A stretch of DNA of 9,647 nucleotides, from assembly GCA_030619435.1 (NCBI GenBank), contig JAUXBI010000040.1, positions 1 to 9,647 of the forward strand, read 5' to 3'. This DNA comes from Syntrophaceae bacterium. Lineage in GTDB: Bacteria > Desulfobacterota > Syntrophia > Syntrophales > UBA2210. The notes beneath the pieces were generated by a model, which saw nothing but the letters and a program-made list of their open reading frames with translations, searched no databases and was not told the origin of the DNA. This document shows positions 5,850-9,647 of this stretch, piece by piece (the first letter of the stretch is position 1; every line of letters starts with the position of its first letter). A program made the translations under genes and the position numbers.

Positions 5850-8279
5850 TTAATTTATCGGATTCAGTATCAGGATATTTCTCGTGTGTTCCTTAATTGC
5901 CACGTCACTGAACCACCAATAAACTTTTTCACCATTCATAAAGGGCTTGATCTGATCGGTGGTATGGGGGTCGAACTGACGTCCGGCAATACCCCCCGGC
6001 AAAACCGCCAGGATCTTATCCGGATCACCTAAATCCGCCACCATCCTGAGAGAAGCGGAGATGGTAACGTTAAAGGGTTTATTGAAATTGTACATGCCGC
6101 GGCACAGCGTTTCTCCGGAGCCCATGGCGGAATGTGATCCTCCACCCAGCCATTCTTTACCTGTTCCGGATCGTCTGATGGGACTGAGAAATTCATGTAT
6201 ATGTACCTTTCCCCAGAGCCATTTGGCCGGATTATCTCCCAGGGTCGGCTGAAGTTTTTTGAGTGCATTCAAGGCAGCCTGATGAAAAAGATCGTCCCGC
6301 CCTTCCCTTCTGTCACCTGTATTGACATTATCAAACCAGGAAGAATTCCCCTCGATTACCATTCTCTGAAGTCGTTCCTCCCAGAAATACCAGTTGTCCA
6401 GCATTTTCTGTGCGAGTTTGTCTCCCAGCTCATCGCTATATACCAGAAGGGCGAATTCGCGGTAGACGGACTGGAATACGGTGGGAGCGGCACTATCCGG
6501 AGAATCGACATAGTCCCAGTCTGAAAGTATCTGTCCCAGCGCTCTGGTGTCGTCATGACCCATCAGTGCCCGGGCCATGACCGGCGCGATTTTTTTTGCC
6601 ATGAGATTGACCGCGTCTCTCTGAAACTTCCAGTGATCGTCCACCGATTTTTCCCCTGGGCTGTCCATCAGCTCGATCAGCCTCCGATACCTATAGGAAG
6701 AAGCCACCCAGGATGTATAGTAATAGGGGTAATCCTTCCCCACGGTCATGTGGTTGCAGGTGCCTACCCATCCCCGATCCGGATTGACGGCATGTGGCAT
6801 ATCCTCCCAAGGAATCCATCCCGTCCAGTTGTCCTGACGGTCGTGAACCACATAAGGTATCAGGCTTTCTTTCTGGGTACGAATAGGAACTCTGCCCGTT
6901 GTCTGCCACCCGAAGTTTCCCTCGGTGTCGGCGAAAACAAAGTTGAGGGGAACCTGGCTTACATCCCTCAATGCCCGGCGAATCTCTGTTACCGTTCTGG
7001 CTGTCTGTAATTTCTCAAAACCAATGGTGGGGGCCATGGCCTCAAAACTCGACCAGCGTACCGTTATAACCTTGTCCGTTTTCAGACCGGGCATAACACC
7101 GGAAATGACCGGCCCTCTTTTCGTACACCGTATTTTGATCGTTTCTTTCCGGAATCCATCGGGCGTTGTTTTGTCTTTTATTTTCAGTTGTTCTTCAATC
7201 ACTTCGAATGGCATAGAATTGCTGCCTTCAAGGTAATTGTCCGGATTATCGGGATCCACCGTTTCGATATAAAGATCCTGTGTGTCACTGTAGGCATTGG
7301 TTATTCCGATGGCGAAGTGGTTGATCCTACCAATAGTAATTCCTCCTATCCCGGGAATGGTCACCCCGACAGACCGTGTCGTGGGTGTTATTAGTCCGCA
7401 AGGATACCAGGGGCCCGGGAGGATTGTGGCATCCAGGTGCGGATCACTGGCTAAGACGGGGGCTCCACTTGCCGAGAGCTTCGGACTTGTAGCCCAGTTG
7501 TTGCTTCCTATTTTCAATGAACTATCACTAAGATAGGAGAGTATCATCTTGTCCAGTACAATATTTGAGCGGACGATTTGAAAGGATAGATCCCGGGTAT
7601 TTATCTCTTTACGGATAGTGTCATCCGGATTGATGATAAGGGGGAAGATTTCGGCGGCCCGAGACGGTCCCAGTTTTTCAATCAGCATCTGCGCAATCAT
7701 CTCGCTACCGGCATTGCCTGCGCTATTCCATCCCATATAATAAAGAATGGTCAATGAATCCGTAATGGTCCAGGGTGTGGACTTTAACCCTGCCAGTTTG
7801 AATTCCAGATGTATGTTGCCGGGTCTTGTGTTGATGAAGGCATTGACGCCATCCACATATTTTTGGAGATAATTCCGCGTTTCATCACAGAGCAATTCAA
7901 CGTGTTTTTCTGCGTTGCGATGGAACCCCAGCGTTCTCATCCGGATGTCCAGACCCCTGGCCTTCTCTCCGACAAGCTCTGTGATTCTGCCGGACGCGAA
8001 GAGCTTTGTCAGTTCCATCTGGAAAAGCCTGTCCTGAGCGGTGACAAAACCCTGGGCCAAACTGAGATCATCCATATTCTGAGCATAAATATAAGCCATG
8101 CCCTTTTCGTCACGGTGAACCGTTACCGAGGCAGTTAACCCGGGAATGGCCAGGTTACCGTCTTTCGTGAATTTGTTCAGGGGAGAAGAACCAAAGGGAT
8201 TTATAATGACTCCGATGGCAATAACACCAGTAATGATTACTGCAAGCACCAACCAGAGAACGCCTTTTAACAGTTTCAT
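5850..8279 (-). CDS. Membrane-anchored penicillin acylase (amidase) family hydrolase
   Basis: This 809-residue protein belongs to the penicillin amidase family of N-terminal nucleophile hydrolases, which cleave amides such as beta-lactam side chains or acyl-homoserine lactones. A hydrophobic segment at 7-27 acts as a signal anchor or signal peptide. The alpha-chain motif GFVTAQDRLFQMEL is at 77-90. The precursor should self-cleave between Gly258 and Ser259, making Ser259 (in GSNNWA) the catalytic residue beta-1. His281 then falls at beta-23, as in cephalosporin and homoserine-lactone acylases, whereas penicillin G acylase has Gln there. Thr327/Asn328 in GITNAYSD match the oxyanion region, and Asn509 the conserved asparagine. 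The C-terminal LPGGIAGRQFDPHTTDQ (760-776) is also family-typical. GGAGG (8286-8290 on this strand) lies 6 nt before the ATG. It follows the nucleotidase gene by 50 nt, probably in one operon. The catalytic set appears complete; the substrate is not predictable. Confidence 0.92.
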   Translation of the reverse strand: MKLLKGVLWLVLAVIITGVIAIGVIINPFGSSPLNKFTKDGNLAIPGLTASVTVHRDEKGMAYIYAQNMDDLSLAQGFVTAQDRLFQMELTKLFASGRITELVGEKARGLDIRMRTLGFHRNAEKHVELLCDETRNYLQKYVDGVNAFINTRPGNIHLEFKLAGLKSTPWTITDSLTILYYMGWNSAGNAGSEMIAQMLIEKLGPSRAAEIFPLIINPDDTIRKEINTRDLSFQIVRSNIVLDKMILSYLSDSSLKIGSNNWATSPKLSASGAPVLASDPHLDATILPGPWYPCGLITPTTRSVGVTIPGIGGITIGRINHFAIGITNAYSDTQDLYIETVDPDNPDNYLEGSNSMPFEVIEEQLKIKDKTTPDGFRKETIKIRCTKRGPVISGVMPGLKTDKVITVRWSSFEAMAPTIGFEKLQTARTVTEIRRALRDVSQVPLNFVFADTEGNFGWQTTGRVPIRTQKESLIPYVVHDRQDNWTGWIPWEDMPHAVNPDRGWVGTCNHMTVGKDYPYYYTSWVASSYRYRRLIELMDSPGEKSVDDHWKFQRDAVNLMAKKIAPVMARALMGHDDTRALGQILSDWDYVDSPDSAAPTVFQSVYREFALLVYSDELGDKLAQKMLDNWYFWEERLQRMVIEGNSSWFDNVNTGDRREGRDDLFHQAALNALKKLQPTLGDNPAKWLWGKVHIHEFLSPIRRSGTGKEWLGGGSHSAMGSGETLCRGMYNFNKPFNVTISASLRMVADLGDPDKILAVLPGGIAGRQFDPHTTDQIKPFMNGEKVYWWFSDVAIKEHTRNILILNPIN

Positions 8280-8329
8280 GCCTGACCTCCATGCCCGTAA
8301 CCTTAAAACCTAAACTTCTTCCACTGCGG

Positions 8330-9647
8330 TTACACCCTGTTGCGCCGTCTGATTATACGTCGGACAAGACCGATAATCAAAACAACAATTAAAAGAACTG
8401 TGAAAATCGCGCCGCAGGCAATCCATGTGACATGCGTTCCGCGTTTCAGCAGCTTGAAGGGATTCCAGCTGGGCTCGACAAGCTGCCGCCCCAGTTTACC
8501 CCTGTATTTTTCCGGGATGTCCGGCACCCCGTCACCCGTGGTATCGGGAAAACTTCGGATATATTCCAGAACTCCCGCATACTCCTTGAGTTCCTGAATT
8601 CCGGGGGTCTGTTTGTCCGCATCGACCCGAAGGGTTCTCAGGTCGTCAACAGGATTCCCGTCGCGGTCTTTTGGAAAGATATCCAGAACATGCCAGGTAA
8701 AATTTCCCACGACTTTTAAAAATGTGGCATTGTATATGTCGGCGGCAACCCGTATGAGTCTCGTATTCGATGTCGAATAATCCAGCAAGTCATATCCATC
8801 CTCTTCGTCACCCAGCCATATCTCTGTTACCCGGTCAAAAATCATCCGGTTGGGATTGTATGAGACTTTGATCCCGGAGGCCTGAAGGTAGTAATCCCCC
8901 CCCTTCAGGGGATAGACACTGGTCAATATCTCCAGGGCCTTTTTCATCTCACTCGGATAGATATAAAAGGCTATAAGGGGATAACCCATGGAAGCCTGAT
9001 CATCGAAACCGATCCCCAGCGGAGCGGCGCGGAAGACATCACATACCGCGACATCTCCTGTCCTGCCGATCTCGATATCATCGCGAATAACCCCGTTGCT
9101 GATTACCCCCACTTCTACCCTGGTAGCCGGATCATCCGGATCGGAATCGTGCTTATTGATGTACCAGCGGATTGAATCGGAAATAAGGTTACCCAGATTG
9201 CACTCATCTTCCACTATCTCAAGCCTGAAAGGGGTGCTCGCGATAATCTCACGAAACTCAAGTCCTTCCCCGGCCAGTATATCTTCATTGATGCGGGATT
9301 CAAAATCATCAATCATGCCGGCAATCCTGGGATCGCCTTTAATGGAGTCATTGATATCGATGAGGCGATAATCTTTCAAAGATACCTTCCCGCCGGCCCA
9401 GTCGATATCCATCACACCCACCTGCCTTCCATAGCACCAGGCCTGAACCACGAAGGTATCATTTACCTTTCGGACATCGGTTTTTGTGTGGCTATGGCCA
9501 CTGATGATGATATCGATCCCCGGCGCCTTCCTTGCCAGGATCTCATCCTCGGATTTTTCCGGGTTGTCTGAAAGGAAGCCGTGCGACAGGCAGATTACGA
9601 TATCCACCCCTTCCCCCTCACGCAGTTTTTTGACCATCCTTTTTGCC
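8330..9647 (-). CDS. 5'-nucleotidase-type metallophosphoesterase, C-terminally membrane-anchored (N-terminus outside window)
   Basis: The gene runs off the right edge; the reading frame stays open to 9647, so the Met codon at 9637 is probably internal. Numbering from that Met, SHGFLSD at 18-24 and GHSHT at 47-51 are the late metal-binding motifs of the calcineurin-like phosphoesterase domain. The 5'-nucleotidase C-terminal domain follows, with ECNLGNLISDSIRW at 145-158 and SNGVIRDDI at 180-188. The earlier metal motifs (DxH, GNHD) lie beyond the window. Family members are exported and hydrolyse nucleotides, cyclic nucleotides or UDP-sugars. Unlike soluble UshA-type enzymes, this one ends in a hydrophobic helix (about 403-425) followed by RRIIRRRNRV, so it should be tethered with its catalytic part outside. 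An Asp-rich loop DTTGDGVPD at 365-373 resembles calcium-binding loops. The acylase gene follows after 50 nt. Family is confident; substrate is open. Confidence 0.88.
   Translation of the reverse strand, partial: AKRMVKKLREGEGVDIVICLSHGFLSDNPEKSEDEILARKAPGIDIIISGHSHTKTDVRKVNDTFVVQAWCYGRQVGVMDIDWAGGKVSLKDYRLIDINDSIKGDPRIAGMIDDFESRINEDILAGEGLEFREIIASTPFRLEIVEDECNLGNLISDSIRWYINKHDSDPDDPATRVEVGVISNGVIRDDIEIGRTGDVAVCDVFRAAPLGIGFDDQASMGYPLIAFYIYPSEMKKALEILTSVYPLKGGDYYLQASGIKVSYNPNRMIFDRVTEIWLGDEEDGYDLLDYSTSNTRLIRVAADIYNATFLKVVGNFTWHVLDIFPKDRDGNPVDDLRTLRVDADKQTPGIQELKEYAGVLEYIRSFPDTTGDGVPDIPEKYRGKLGRQLVEPSWNPFKLLKRGTHVTWIACGAIFTVLLIVVLIIGLVRRIIRRRNRV

Noticed and set aside
6555..7010. 151-codon + strand frame opposite the acylase gene
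   Set aside because: The opposite strand encodes a full-length acylase with its catalytic residues in place, and this frame's product has no recognisable motif, so it is a shadow.
1..9647. CRISPR arrays, tRNA or rRNA genes, insertion sequences, attachment sites
   Set aside because: No regularly spaced repeats, cloverleaf-like sequence, transposase or integrase frame, or terminal inverted repeats were seen on either strand by eye.

Overview
The window (9,647 bp) looks like chromosomal DNA of a Gram-negative bacterium. The combination of a type IV pilus/type II secretion-type ATPase fused to receiver domains, a two-lobed pseudopilin, an OFA-family transporter and a membrane-anchored penicillin-acylase homologue would fit Desulfobacterota or a related lineage. 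That placement is inference from gene content; there is no rRNA or other phylogenetic marker here.

Region 1 (1-4211, + strand) is a signalling and pilus/secretion cluster. It starts with the last residues of a GGDEF (diguanylate cyclase-type) protein. A stand-alone HPt phosphotransfer protein follows, overlapping by 8 nt an 839-residue protein of architecture REC - GspE/PilB N-domain - AAA-type assembly ATPase - REC. A zinc-ribbon single-pass membrane protein comes next, then a prepilin that overlaps it by one base. The tight spacing (8-nt overlap, 2-nt gap, 1-nt overlap) argues for one operon from 139 to 4211. The likely theme is phosphorelay control of an assembly ATPase: the HPt could exchange phosphate with either receiver domain, and the ATPase would drive assembly of a (pseudo)pilus made from the downstream prepilin. 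No histidine kinase, platform protein, prepilin peptidase or secretin lies inside the window.

Region 2 (4212-4439) is an AT-rich intergenic stretch. It holds two hairpins that could end the pilus operon, a possible promoter, a pair of near-identical 11-bp elements 31 bp apart, and a perfect 12-bp palindrome just upstream of the Shine-Dalgarno sequence of the next gene.

Region 3 (4440-5768, + strand) is a single OFA-type major facilitator transporter. A strong 13-bp-stem hairpin separates it from the convergent genes and probably terminates transcription from both sides.

Region 4 (5850-9647, - strand) holds two exported, membrane-tethered hydrolases in a probable operon: upstream, a 5'-nucleotidase-type metallophosphoesterase with a C-terminal membrane anchor (its N-terminal part lies beyond the window), and 50 nt downstream a penicillin-amidase-family N-terminal nucleophile hydrolase with an N-terminal signal anchor. 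Both are predicted to act on the outer face of the cytoplasmic membrane. Their substrates cannot be read from sequence.
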